DNA from: Flavobacteriales bacterium
Lineage (GTDB): Bacteria; Bacteroidota; Bacteroidia; Flavobacteriales; Schleiferiaceae
Direction of reading: 5' to 3'
DNA length: 64,000 nt
Assembly (NCBI GenBank): GCA_012269745.1
Contig: JAAXJR010000041.1
Coordinates: 1-64,000 of the forward strand
The position numbers and the translations under genes are program-made. How positions within the stretch are numbered: the first letter of the stretch is position 1; every line of letters begins with the position of its first letter. Under the pieces are notes generated by a model, which saw only the letters and a list, made by a program, of their open reading frames with translations, did no database searches and was not told the origin of the DNA. This document shows positions 25,699-33,524 of the stretch, one piece after another.

Positions 25699-27614
25699 CG
25701 CAGCTGAACCTCTGTACGCCTGTTCAAGGCTCTGCCCTCATCTGTATCGTTTGAAGCGACAGGTTTATCCATCCCTTTACCCTTAGCTATTAGTCGTTGA
25801 GCATCAATTCCTTCATGAACTAACCACTGTAAAACAGCAATAGCACGGTCCTCACTCAATCTCTGGTTGTAGCTACGTCCACCTTGGCTATCTGTATGAC
25901 CTATTATAGTGGCATTTAGCGTTGGATTGTCTACGAGAAGCTTTTTCAATAGTCTTAATTCTTGCTCACTTTCCGACAGCAATTCACTCTTATCAGTATC
26001 AAACAATAGGTTCCTTAAAACAAATGAATCTGCTGATTTCAGTGGAGTGAGAGGCAATTCATAAATCGCAGTAGCATCCATCAAATCATTCTTGGAGACC
26101 ACTGCTGAATATGGCAAGAACCCTTTTTTGTAGGCACTTATGCGTAAATCATTGGCCCCGTCGTGCATGGCCCTTACTAAGCCTGTGTTTTTTGAACTTG
26201 TTCCCGCATACACCTCTTGTTCATCTAAGCCTTTGAGTTTAACATTAGCAAGTCCTAATGGAATTAAAGTTTCCGCATGGACGACTACAAAATCCTTGAA
26301 CAGTCGCTGCTCAGGTTTCATCCTTTCAGGGAGTGCGAACTCATACAAGTCCATCTCAGCCATGGCATCCTGCTCCGGAACAATGTCTTTGCCCCTATTG
26401 GAGCTTAAATAGCCGTGAGTTCCAGTCGCATTTACCACCAATGAAAATTCATCCCCAAAACTATTCAAGGGAAAACCCAAGTTTTCAGGTTCCGACCACG
26501 TTGAGTCCGAAAGCCTTTTGGCCATGAAGAAATCGGACCCGCCGATAGAGGGACTACGCTCTGAAACGAAATACAATGTTTTGCCATCGAAGTGTATGAA
26601 AGGACTGCGCTCGCGACCCGACGAATTCACCTGAGACGGCAATTTCTCTACCCTCGACCAATTTCCTTCATCATCCTTGTATGCTACCATGATATCTAAA
26701 TCTTCCGCTTGACTGTGGGAACCTCGGACAAAGTAAAGCGTAGTACCATCCGGCCCCAAGGTAGGCTGACTCTCCCACCTCTTGGTATTGATTTTCCCTG
26801 GAAGTAATTCCGGGAATCCCCATCCCCTTACAGGGTCAAAATAGCTGTAGTACAAATCACAACTACCTACGCCATCCGGTCTGTTACACGCTGTGAATAC
26901 CATGTACTCTCCATCAGCACTGATGCTTGAAGCGCCCTCATTTACTCGAGTGTTTATACGTCCAAGTACTGGTTTTGCCCGACTCTCCCATCCTCGACCA
27001 GAGCGTTGTGCCACAAATAAATTCTCGTCTGAAGGTGCTCCGTCTTGCACCATACGTGCGGTAAACAACAATTTTCTATCGTCTCCCGTAGGTGAAGGGA
27101 AATACTCCATTTTATCATCACTAAAGATCAGTTTCACTACCTCTAATGGAGCACCTAGTGCCATGTATTCTTCATACTTCCGTTTAGTGAATTTCAGGTT
27201 TTCTAATGCCAATTCTGATGCCTTGAATCGTTCCTTTGACATCCGAGCATTCTTCATATACAGTTGATATGACTCAATGGCTCGATCAAATTCGCCAACA
27301 TACTTGTAAACAATACTCTTCTTCAAATGGATGCTAGAAAGCTCTTGAATCTGCAGTGCTCTATTATAGTATTCAATGGCTTGTAAGCCATCGCCCTCCT
27401 TGAACTTTCGATCCCCTGCAAAGATTAGCGGTTGGTAATAGGTATCTCCCCCCTTTTTTATGGCCTTCTGTAAGAATCCCCAGCCCTTATCTGCATCATT
27501 TTCTTTAAATGCTTCCTTAGCTTTTTGAAACGTTGCAATGGCCGATTTGCTTTGTCCACTTGTGGAAAAGCTCATTAAAACAACTAAGAGAAATAGATAG
27601 ATGAATCGGCCCAT
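25695..27614 (-). CDS. OmpA-family protein with PD40 propeller repeats
   Basis: A 639-residue exported protein from ATG 27614 (signal peptide ending STSGQ). Residues about 25-145 look like TPR helices (AIEYYNRALQIQE, AIESYQLYMK). Residues about 175-400 contain WD40-like PD40 propeller repeats (SADGEYMVFTA, GPDGTTLYFVRG, HFDGKTLYFVSE, GTHGYLSSNRGKD). A carboxypeptidase-regulatory-like beta domain follows, and the C-terminal 110 residues are an OmpA peptidoglycan-binding domain (LFDTDKSELLSESEQEL, IIGHTDSQGGRSYNQRLSEDRA, NRRTEVQLR). This combination is common in Bacteroidota, often near gliding/T9SS genes, but none is adjacent. Confidence 0.9.
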   Translation of the reverse strand: MGRFIYLFLLVVLMSFSTSGQSKSAIATFQKAKEAFKENDADKGWGFLQKAIKKGGDTYYQPLIFAGDRKFKEGDGLQAIEYYNRALQIQELSSIHLKKSIVYKYVGEFDRAIESYQLYMKNARMSKERFKASELALENLKFTKRKYEEYMALGAPLEVVKLIFSDDKMEYFPSPTGDDRKLLFTARMVQDGAPSDENLFVAQRSGRGWESRAKPVLGRINTRVNEGASSISADGEYMVFTACNRPDGVGSCDLYYSYFDPVRGWGFPELLPGKINTKRWESQPTLGPDGTTLYFVRGSHSQAEDLDIMVAYKDDEGNWSRVEKLPSQVNSSGRERSPFIHFDGKTLYFVSERSPSIGGSDFFMAKRLSDSTWSEPENLGFPLNSFGDEFSLVVNATGTHGYLSSNRGKDIVPEQDAMAEMDLYEFALPERMKPEQRLFKDFVVVHAETLIPLGLANVKLKGLDEQEVYAGTSSKNTGLVRAMHDGANDLRISAYKKGFLPYSAVVSKNDLMDATAIYELPLTPLKSADSFVLRNLLFDTDKSELLSESEQELRLLKKLLVDNPTLNATIIGHTDSQGGRSYNQRLSEDRAIAVLQWLVHEGIDAQRLIAKGKGMDKPVASNDTDEGRALNRRTEVQLR

Positions 27615-27620
27615 TAAAAG

Positions 27621-27628
27621 TATTTTTG
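27621..27628 (+). promoter_or_regulatory. -7 element TATTTTTG of the AAA_28 ATPase gene
   Basis: Exact TAnnTTTG match in the 41-base gap between divergent genes. It shares its first two bases with a minus-strand TACTTTTA that directly abuts the ATG of the OmpA gene. Confidence 0.55.
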
Positions 27629-27655
27629 TGCTTCTACGAAGATATCTCATACCCA

Positions 27656-28183
27656 TTGAAAACGACGAGAATTGTATTAACTGGTGCTCCTGCGACAGGA
27701 AAAACCACTGTAAGCCACGCTTTGGAGGCTCTAGGACACCAAGTTTTCCACGAGCAAGCACGTGAAATCATTAGTGATAGCCTAGAGAAAGGAAGCGATA
27801 TATTGCCTTGGAAGGACCTTATGGGCTTCACCGATGTCGTCTGGAACTTGCGTAACGAGCAATATGACAATGCTTTGTTAGGAAGTAAAAGTTTTTACGA
27901 CCGCACTGTTCTCGATTCGTATGCCTACCTTTTAAAAGGCAACGTTGCTCCGCTTGATCGCTGGGTTGATGATATGAACGAACGCCGCTTCGACAAGGTA
28001 TTCTTGCTACCAGTTTGGCCGGAAATCCATGCTTTAGACAGTGAACGCATGGAAACGCTCGAGGACTGTATCGAAGTAGAAAAGTTCATCATTCAAGCCT
28101 ATGAAGAGCTCGGCTATGAGCTTATTGTAGTACCTAAAGTCTCAGTAGAGCAGCGCATTGCCTTCATATTAGAAAGGCTATGA
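27656..28183 (+). CDS. AAA_28-type P-loop ATPase/kinase-like protein
   Basis: A 175-residue P-loop protein with Walker A LTGAPATGKTT near the N-terminus, then FYDRTVLDSYAYL and VFLLPVWPEI, matching the AAA_28 (NadR/Ttd14-like) family. These are nucleotide-binding proteins of unsettled function, some nucleoside-kinase-like. No ATG is available upstream of the P-loop, so TTG 27656 (MKTTRIVLTG) is my choice. Another TTG at 27626 lies within the promoter element. The stop overlaps the recQ start (ATGA), implying cotranscription. Confidence 0.75.
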   Translation: MKTTRIVLTGAPATGKTTVSHALEALGHQVFHEQAREIISDSLEKGSDILPWKDLMGFTDVVWNLRNEQYDNALLGSKSFYDRTVLDSYAYLLKGNVAPLDRWVDDMNERRFDKVFLLPVWPEIHALDSERMETLEDCIEVEKFIIQAYEELGYELIVVPKVSVEQRIAFILERL

Positions 28184-29973
28184 TAGAAAAAGCGAGGGCG
28201 GTATTAAAAGAATATTGGGGCTACGATGATTTCCGAGGATTACAAGGGGATATCATCACCTCTATTCTTTCTGGAAAAGATACCATAGGACTCTTGCCAA
28301 CTGGTGGTGGAAAATCCATCTGTTACCAAATCCCTGGTCTCATCTACCCCGGCACCACCATCGTCATTTCACCGTTGGTTGCCTTAATGGAAGACCAACA
28401 CAACGGTTTAGTTCGTCGAGGTATAAAGAGCTACCATTTCAAGGGTTCCTACCCGGTACGCAAACTAGATGAAGCTTTTAGAAATCTTAGATTCGGAAAA
28501 TACAAATTCGCCTTCCTTGCTCCTGAAAGATTATCTAATCCTCTCTTTCTTGAATACCTGAGCAATGCTGATATTTCTTTAATCGCCATTGATGAGGCAC
28601 ACTGTATTTCTCAATGGGGGTTCGATTTTAGACCGTCTTATTTGAACATTCACAAAATCAAGGAGATCCTTCCAGATATTCCCACAATCGCCCTTACTGC
28701 CTCTGCCACCCCTCGAGTAAAGAAAGACCTCCATACTGAACTGCGCATCCCAGATGCAATAGTGTTCGAAGGTTCCATACGAAGAGACAATCTTATCCTT
28801 CACAGAAATTTCACTCCAAATAAGGAAAAGCAATTGCTGCGTCTACTACCTAAGCTAGAAGGCACAGGTATTATTTATGCTAAAACTAGAAGAACCTGCG
28901 AAGGTTTAAGCGCACTCCTATCTAATGAAGGCTTCGCCAGTTGTCATTACCATGCGGGAGTCGAAGAGACGGTTAAAGCCAAAAATCAAGCCGCATGGCT
29001 TGCTAACAAGGTGAAGGTCATGGTGGCTACTACCGCCTTTGGTATGGGCATCGACAAAGGTGATGTAAGGTGGGTACTTCATTGGGATGTGCCTGATACA
29101 CTTGAGGGCTACTATCAAGAAATAGGTAGAGCTGGTCGCGATGGTGGTATTGGACATACCTATTTATTTTACAATCAGTATGACTTTGAGCGCTTGAACA
29201 AAAGTCTTGAAGAACTACCTGATATTAAGGCTGTCGAAAGATTCTATAAACGATTCTGTAGCAAACATCAGATCGCCATTGGAGGCGGTATGGAAGAAAA
29301 GATAGAGTTCAGCATTGTAGAATTGGCTCAAAAATTTCAACTGCCTATCCCAAAAATCTTGGAATATATCAAGCTCATCCAAAGCCGTGGTTATTGGCAA
29401 TTCATTGAAAGTGAGCAAAGTGTCCCTAAAATTGAATTCCTATCAACCCCGCAGAACTGGGAGCACCTAAAGCTGGAATGGAAGGAATTATTGACTAGTC
29501 TTTACCGCATGTATCCGAGCGGCAGTGATGCCCCTGTTCGCATAGACAGAAAGCGTTTCGCCGCGATGACACAATTGCGCCCCGTAGAATTTGATTCGCT
29601 ATTGCTTTCACTGCAGAGTAAAGGACTAATCAATTATTTGCCCGAAGGCCAGCGCAGTGCTATTCTTTTGTTAGAACCCCGGCCAGCAGACAAATATGTT
29701 AGCTTCCCAGCGGCTTTTGTTGATGCGTATATTAATTCTAAGAAGGAACGTACTGAGGCAATGATCGCCTTTTTAAAAAACGAAGAGTGCCTAAATACGC
29801 AAATTGCAAACTATTTCGGGCAATCGAAAGGTAAACGTTGTGGGGAGTGCAGTGCTTGCACTTTTAATCATTACCCTGATCAAATGTTAATCGAACAAAT
29901 GCACAAAGAAGGCCATTCTTTTGATGATATTTGGTTCGATCTTAATTGCAATCCAGATGAGCTCAACAGATAA
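28180..29973 (+). CDS. RecQ-family ATP-dependent DNA helicase (short form)
   Basis: A 597-residue SF2 helicase. Walker A TGGGKS at 41-46, DEAH at 138-141 followed by CISQWGFDFRPSY, motif III ALTASATP, motif V TAFGMGIDKGDVRWVLH and motif VI YYQEIGRAGRDG are intact. The C-terminal zinc-like CGECSAC lies near the end and there is no HRDC domain, so it is the shorter Bacteroidota RecQ. It unwinds DNA 3'-5' during recombination and repair. The last 17 bases overlap fmt. Confidence 0.92.
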   Translation: MIEKARAVLKEYWGYDDFRGLQGDIITSILSGKDTIGLLPTGGGKSICYQIPGLIYPGTTIVISPLVALMEDQHNGLVRRGIKSYHFKGSYPVRKLDEAFRNLRFGKYKFAFLAPERLSNPLFLEYLSNADISLIAIDEAHCISQWGFDFRPSYLNIHKIKEILPDIPTIALTASATPRVKKDLHTELRIPDAIVFEGSIRRDNLILHRNFTPNKEKQLLRLLPKLEGTGIIYAKTRRTCEGLSALLSNEGFASCHYHAGVEETVKAKNQAAWLANKVKVMVATTAFGMGIDKGDVRWVLHWDVPDTLEGYYQEIGRAGRDGGIGHTYLFYNQYDFERLNKSLEELPDIKAVERFYKRFCSKHQIAIGGGMEEKIEFSIVELAQKFQLPIPKILEYIKLIQSRGYWQFIESEQSVPKIEFLSTPQNWEHLKLEWKELLTSLYRMYPSGSDAPVRIDRKRFAAMTQLRPVEFDSLLLSLQSKGLINYLPEGQRSAILLLEPRPADKYVSFPAAFVDAYINSKKERTEAMIAFLKNEECLNTQIANYFGQSKGKRCGECSACTFNHYPDQMLIEQMHKEGHSFDDIWFDLNCNPDELNR

Positions 29974-30880
29974 GCCTAGTATCGTTTATATGGGTACACC
30001 AGAATTTGCTGTGCCACCTCTCCAAGCACTCATTGATGCGGGGTATCAAATACCAGCCGTGATTACCGTTGCAGATAAACCGGCTGGACGAGGCCGAAAA
30101 ATTCGTGAGAGTGCCGTAAAAAAATGTGCTGCTGCTCATGGCCTAAAGGTTTTGCAGCCGACCAATCTGAAAGACGAGAGCTTTATTAATGAACTTTCTT
30201 CGTTGAATGCGGATTTGTTCATTGTGGTAGCCTTCAGAATGCTTCCTGAAGTGATTTGGGCAATGCCGCCATTGGGCACATTTAACTTACACGGTTCACT
30301 ACTTCCTAAATATCGGGGTGCTGCCCCTATCCATTGGGCCATTATTAATGGTGACAAAAAATCTGGCCTTACCACCTTCCTTTTAGACAAGAAAATAGAC
30401 ACGGGCGGAACACTTTTACAGGTAGAACACCCTATCGCACCAGGAATGACCACAGGACAGCTTCATGATGAATTAATGGCCTTAGGACCTGATTTAGTAT
30501 TACAAACAGTTGAAGGATTAGTCTCTAAATCTTTAACCCCTGTTGCTCAAGATGATCAACTTGCAACCCATGCCCCAAAGCTGAATAAAGAGAATAGTCG
30601 ATTAGATTTCTCGAAACCACCACTTGCATTAACACAGCAGATACTAGGCCTTAATCCTTTTCCAGGTGCTTATTATGGTGATTTCAAATTTATGGGTGCT
30701 CACGTCTCTGAAAGGCAAAACGCTAGTTCAGCACCTACTCTTGTGGTCATTGGGAAAAAATTATACCTCGATTATGAGCTCGGAAGTGTTGAAATCACTG
30801 AGATTAAGCCCAACGGGAAGAAAAATATGGACGCGAAATCGTTCATTAATGGCCTTAAAGTGGCGGTTTTACCCCTTTAA
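29957..30880 (+). CDS. fmt: Methionyl-tRNA formyltransferase
   Basis: A 307-residue enzyme that formylates initiator Met-tRNA with 10-formyl-THF. Signatures are IVYMGTPEFAVPPL, VADKPAGRGRKI, the catalytic/folate site FNLHGSLLPKYRGAAPIHWAI and GLTTFLLDKKIDTG. ATG 29957 is chosen because it gives the normal N-terminus; the gene begins inside the recQ 3' end. FolD, encoded at 39562-40434, supplies the formyl donor pathway. Confidence 0.95.
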   Translation: MSSTDKPSIVYMGTPEFAVPPLQALIDAGYQIPAVITVADKPAGRGRKIRESAVKKCAAAHGLKVLQPTNLKDESFINELSSLNADLFIVVAFRMLPEVIWAMPPLGTFNLHGSLLPKYRGAAPIHWAIINGDKKSGLTTFLLDKKIDTGGTLLQVEHPIAPGMTTGQLHDELMALGPDLVLQTVEGLVSKSLTPVAQDDQLATHAPKLNKENSRLDFSKPPLALTQQILGLNPFPGAYYGDFKFMGAHVSERQNASSAPTLVVIGKKLYLDYELGSVEITEIKPNGKKNMDAKSFINGLKVAVLPL

Positions 30881-30967
30881 TCGTGGGTTTTTGTACTCAC
30901 TTTTGAGCCAAATCTGAGTTATTAACAATTTTTGTCAAACTTTTTTTCGTGCAACCCGCGTGAACAC

Positions 30968-30997
30968 TTGGATAGAAGCATTTTTCATCTATATTTG
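30968..30997 (+). promoter_or_regulatory. Promoter of the HU gene
   Basis: TTG (30968-30970) - 19 bases - TATATTTG (30990-30997), the best promoter in the window. It predicts a start near 31003 and an A/T-rich leader of about 37 bases with no Shine-Dalgarno motif. Confidence 0.75.
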
Positions 30998-31039
30998 AGA
31001 AGCATTCGTATTAATAACAACTAATAAAAACTAATTGCA

Positions 31040-31309
31040 ATGAACAAAGCACAATTGATCGACGCAATGGCAGCTGACGCTGGCATCTCTAAAGCGCAAG
31101 CTAAAGCAGCTTTGGATTCTTTCACTGGTAACGTAGGTTCTACCCTAGCAGGTGGTGGCCGTGTATCTCTAGTAGGTTTCGGTTCTTTCTCTGTTTCTGA
31201 GCGTGCAGCTCGTGACGGTCGTAACCCACAGACTGGTGCAGTAATCAAAATCGCTGCTAAGAAAGTAGCTAAGTTTAAGGCTGGTGCTGATCTAAACGGT
31301 AAGCTCTAA
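31040..31309 (+). CDS. HU-family nucleoid DNA-binding protein
   Basis: An 89-residue HU/IHF-type protein: helical dimerisation part ([20 protein letters not shown]) and the beta-arm region [27 protein letters not shown] with its conserved RNPQTG tip. It bends DNA and compacts the nucleoid. The isolated gene has its own strong promoter and a terminator, consistent with high independent expression. Confidence 0.95.
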   Translation: MNKAQLIDAMAADAGISKAQAKAALDSFTGNVGSTLAGGGRVSLVGFGSFSVSERAARDGRNPQTGAVIKIAAKKVAKFKAGADLNGKL

Positions 31310-31332
31310 TCCTTTACTGGACTTTAAATAAG

Positions 31333-31363
31333 AAAGCCTTCTCTTTACAGGGAAGGCTTTTTT
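31333..31363 (+). terminator. Rho-independent terminator of the HU gene
   Basis: Nine-base stem AAAGCCTTC / GAAGGCTTT with a 10-base loop, followed by a run of T, 24 bases after the HU stop codon. Confidence 0.85.
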
Positions 31364-31381
31364 ATTTACCATTTACTTCAG

Positions 31382-32017
31382 TTAAGGTTGAATGCGACTG
31401 ATAGTCCAGGCATTTTCAACTTTTAAGAAGATTAATCTATCGTGCAGTCGGCCTTCTCTGCCCTGCCAGAACTCATACTTAACAGGTCGGATAATGTAAC
31501 CGCCCCAACTTTCAGGCATTGGGACGGCAGATCCCTCTGGATATTGCTCGGTGAAAGCGTTGAATTTACTCTCTAGCGCCTCTCTTGATTCAATCGGTGC
31601 GCTTTGCTCCGAAGCCGCTGCTCCTATCTGACTTAAATATGGACGCGTTTCAAAGTATTCCTTGCTCTGCTTTGGTGCTAACTTTTCTACTCTTCCCGAT
31701 ATTCTGACCTGTCGCTCTTGCTCCCTCCAAAAGAATAGAGCGCTTATGTTTGGGTTCTCAGCTAATGCCTTTCCCTTCGCACTCGCATAATTCGTGTAGA
31801 ATACGAACCCTTCATCTCTAATTTCCTTCAACAATACAATTCTACTCTCAGGCAGTCCAGCATTGACCGTGGATACTGCCATTGCGTTGTAATCCTTGAT
31901 GCTCAATACTTTGTATTCTTCGAACCAATTCTGAAATTGAACCATCGGATCTTTGTTCACTTTATCTGTATCTAAAGAATCGAAATTGTAGCTTTCTCTG
32001 ATGTTATGTAAATCCAT
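31382..32017 (-). CDS. pdxH: Pyridoxamine 5'-phosphate oxidase
   Basis: A 211-residue FMN-dependent oxidase converting PNP/PMP to pyridoxal phosphate. Visible are the FMN-binding PESRIVLLKEIRDEGFVFYTNY and SAKGKALAENP, FFWREQERQVRISGRVEKL and the C-terminal YEFWQGREGRLHDRL, all hallmark segments. Length is normal. Divergent from yqgE with only 17 bases between starts. Confidence 0.96.
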   Translation of the reverse strand: MDLHNIRESYNFDSLDTDKVNKDPMVQFQNWFEEYKVLSIKDYNAMAVSTVNAGLPESRIVLLKEIRDEGFVFYTNYASAKGKALAENPNISALFFWREQERQVRISGRVEKLAPKQSKEYFETRPYLSQIGAAASEQSAPIESREALESKFNAFTEQYPEGSAVPMPESWGGYIIRPVKYEFWQGREGRLHDRLIFLKVENAWTISRIQP

Positions 32018-32021
32018 AATG

Positions 32022-32030
32022 CTAAATTAG
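32022..32030. promoter_or_regulatory. Overlapping divergent -7-like elements between pdxH and yqgE
   Basis: The nine bases CTAAATTAG read as TAAATTAG on the plus strand (four bases before the yqgE ATG 32035) and TAATTTAG on the minus strand (four bases before the pdxH ATG 32017). Each has one mismatch to TAnnTTTG. The elements are near mirror images. Confidence 0.45.
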
Positions 32031-32034
32031 TATA

Positions 32035-32595
32035 ATGGAGCAGACTAACACCCCTACAAAAGGATGCATCCTCGTATCCAAACCCTTAATAAACGACGGC
32101 TTCTTTGAGCAGAGCGTCGTATACTTAACCGCGCACGATAGTGAAGGTTCTCTTGGCTTTACCTTAAACAAAAGATCTTCCCTAATCGCTCAAGACTTTA
32201 TTGAAGAGTTTCCAGGAAGAGATACCGTATTCTATGGCGGTCCAGTCGAACAAGACGCGCTCTTCTTTTTGCACGGTTATGATAAATTACCCGGTGCAGT
32301 GCACGTTGGGAATGATCTTTATCTAGGAGGGGACTTTGAATTATTCAAAACATTGTATGCCGAGCAAAAAGAGCAAAATATGCCCCTACCACAGCCCAAA
32401 TTTTTTCTAGGCTACAGTGGATGGTCACCAGGTCAATTAGAAGAAGAGTTGAAAAATGACACTTGGATCATTTTGAAATCTTCCGATATAGACGTGATGG
32501 ACTACAGTCAAGAAGTTTGGAGGGAGGTTATGAAAAAAATGGGTGGTAAATATGCCTTGTGGGCAAATGCGCCTAATGACCCTATGCTTAATTAA
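32035..32595 (+). CDS. YqgE/AlgH-family protein
   Basis: A 186-residue protein of the YqgE/AlgH family: KGCILVSKPLINDGFFEQSVV, GSLGFTLNKRS, FYGGPVEQDALFFLH and FLGYSGWSPGQLEEEL are conserved blocks. The family is widespread but its biochemical role is not established. Its stop shares TTAA with the convergent aminotransferase gene. Confidence 0.92.
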   Translation: MEQTNTPTKGCILVSKPLINDGFFEQSVVYLTAHDSEGSLGFTLNKRSSLIAQDFIEEFPGRDTVFYGGPVEQDALFFLHGYDKLPGAVHVGNDLYLGGDFELFKTLYAEQKEQNMPLPQPKFFLGYSGWSPGQLEEELKNDTWIILKSSDIDVMDYSQEVWREVMKKMGGKYALWANAPNDPMLN

Positions 32596-33440
32596 AGCGC
32601 ACCCAGTACATTTAGTTTACGCTGTAATAACTCAACGAGCTCCTTAGCTTTATCACCTTTATAGGTCCGCTTTCGATATTGCTCTACCCATTGCACACCT
32701 GTGATGGTATTGGTAAGCCAAATCTCGTCTGCTTTCTGCAACTCAAATGGGTTTATACTCTCCTCTTTGATTTCCAGGCCAATCTCTTTGGCCCAACCTA
32801 TCAAATTCTTTCTAAAGACACCACGTAGCGGTCCATCTTCCAAAGGTGCAGTTTTCAATACATTGTCCTTTAGAACAAATACGTTCGCTGCATTTGCCTC
32901 AACAAGCATCTTTTTATCGTTCACTAGAAGCATGGCATCTAAGCCATTTTCTTGAGCAAAAATTCCCGCCAAAACATACAAAAGCGAATTTGAAGATTTC
33001 AGTGTTGAAAGTAGGCTTGCCTGAACGTAGTGGTCTTTATACAAATCGACCTTCAATCCATTCGGACTCCACTGATAATCTTGGTTTTCCAATTCCTCAA
33101 GCTCCATCCACCATACACATTCGTTGTTGTCCCTTGGGGTGTACTTACCTTCAGATTTACGAACGACCTGCAAACGTAAGCGTCCATCAGTTACTGCGAC
33201 TTCCTCAGCAAGTTTATTGGCTTCATCAACAAAAAACTCCGGAGTGAACTCCATAGGGATTGGCATTCTCAGTATTCTCATACTTGCCATCAATCTGAAA
33301 TAATGATCCTCCACAAACAGGAGTTTATTATCACGCATTCGAATCGTTTCAAATACAGCATCTCCATACATTGTTGCACGCTTGACATCTCCTAAGGGCA
33401 GATCATTTGTATCGATAATGTTTCCTTGGTAATTGATCAT
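32592..33440 (-). CDS. Class IV aminotransferase (branched-chain aminotransferase or ADC lyase type)
   Basis: A 282-residue fold-type IV PLP enzyme. The family blocks are YGDAVFETIRM near the N-terminus, RLRLQVVR, LLVNDKKMLVEANAANVFVL and PLEDGPLRGVFRKNLI. The family includes IlvE, D-amino-acid aminotransferase and 4-amino-4-deoxychorismate lyase (PabC); sequence alone does not decide. The short length and absence of ilv neighbours lean to PabC-like. It has its own promoter 21 bases upstream. Confidence 0.85.
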   Translation of the reverse strand: MINYQGNIIDTNDLPLGDVKRATMYGDAVFETIRMRDNKLLFVEDHYFRLMASMRILRMPIPMEFTPEFFVDEANKLAEEVAVTDGRLRLQVVRKSEGKYTPRDNNECVWWMELEELENQDYQWSPNGLKVDLYKDHYVQASLLSTLKSSNSLLYVLAGIFAQENGLDAMLLVNDKKMLVEANAANVFVLKDNVLKTAPLEDGPLRGVFRKNLIGWAKEIGLEIKEESINPFELQKADEIWLTNTITGVQWVEQYRKRTYKGDKAKELVELLQRKLNVLGAL

Positions 33441-33461
33441 ATGTTCTTACAGATAGAGCGC

Positions 33462-33469
33462 CAAAATTA
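33462..33469 (-). promoter_or_regulatory. -7 element TAATTTTG of the class IV aminotransferase gene
   Basis: Exact TAnnTTTG match on the minus strand, 21 bases before ATG 33440 and three bases after the T-tract of the upstream terminator. Confidence 0.6.
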
Positions 33470-33473
33470 GGGC

Positions 33474-33504
33474 AAAAAAAAATCCCCGCCTGCAAGGCGG
33501 GGAT
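33474..33504 (-). terminator. Rho-independent terminator of the T9SS hydrolase-fold gene
   Basis: On the minus strand ATCCCCGCC, loop TTGCA, GGCGGGGAT, then a run of T. A perfect nine-base GC-rich stem, 20 bases after the stop codon. Confidence 0.9.
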
Positions 33505-33524
33505 AACTAAAAACTATATCAACA

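Noticed and set aside
30881-31039. Possible small RNA or riboswitch in the 159-base gap before the HU gene
   Set aside because: Apart from the promoter at 30968-30997 and an A/T-rich leader, no stable hairpin or conserved aptamer-like pattern was found.
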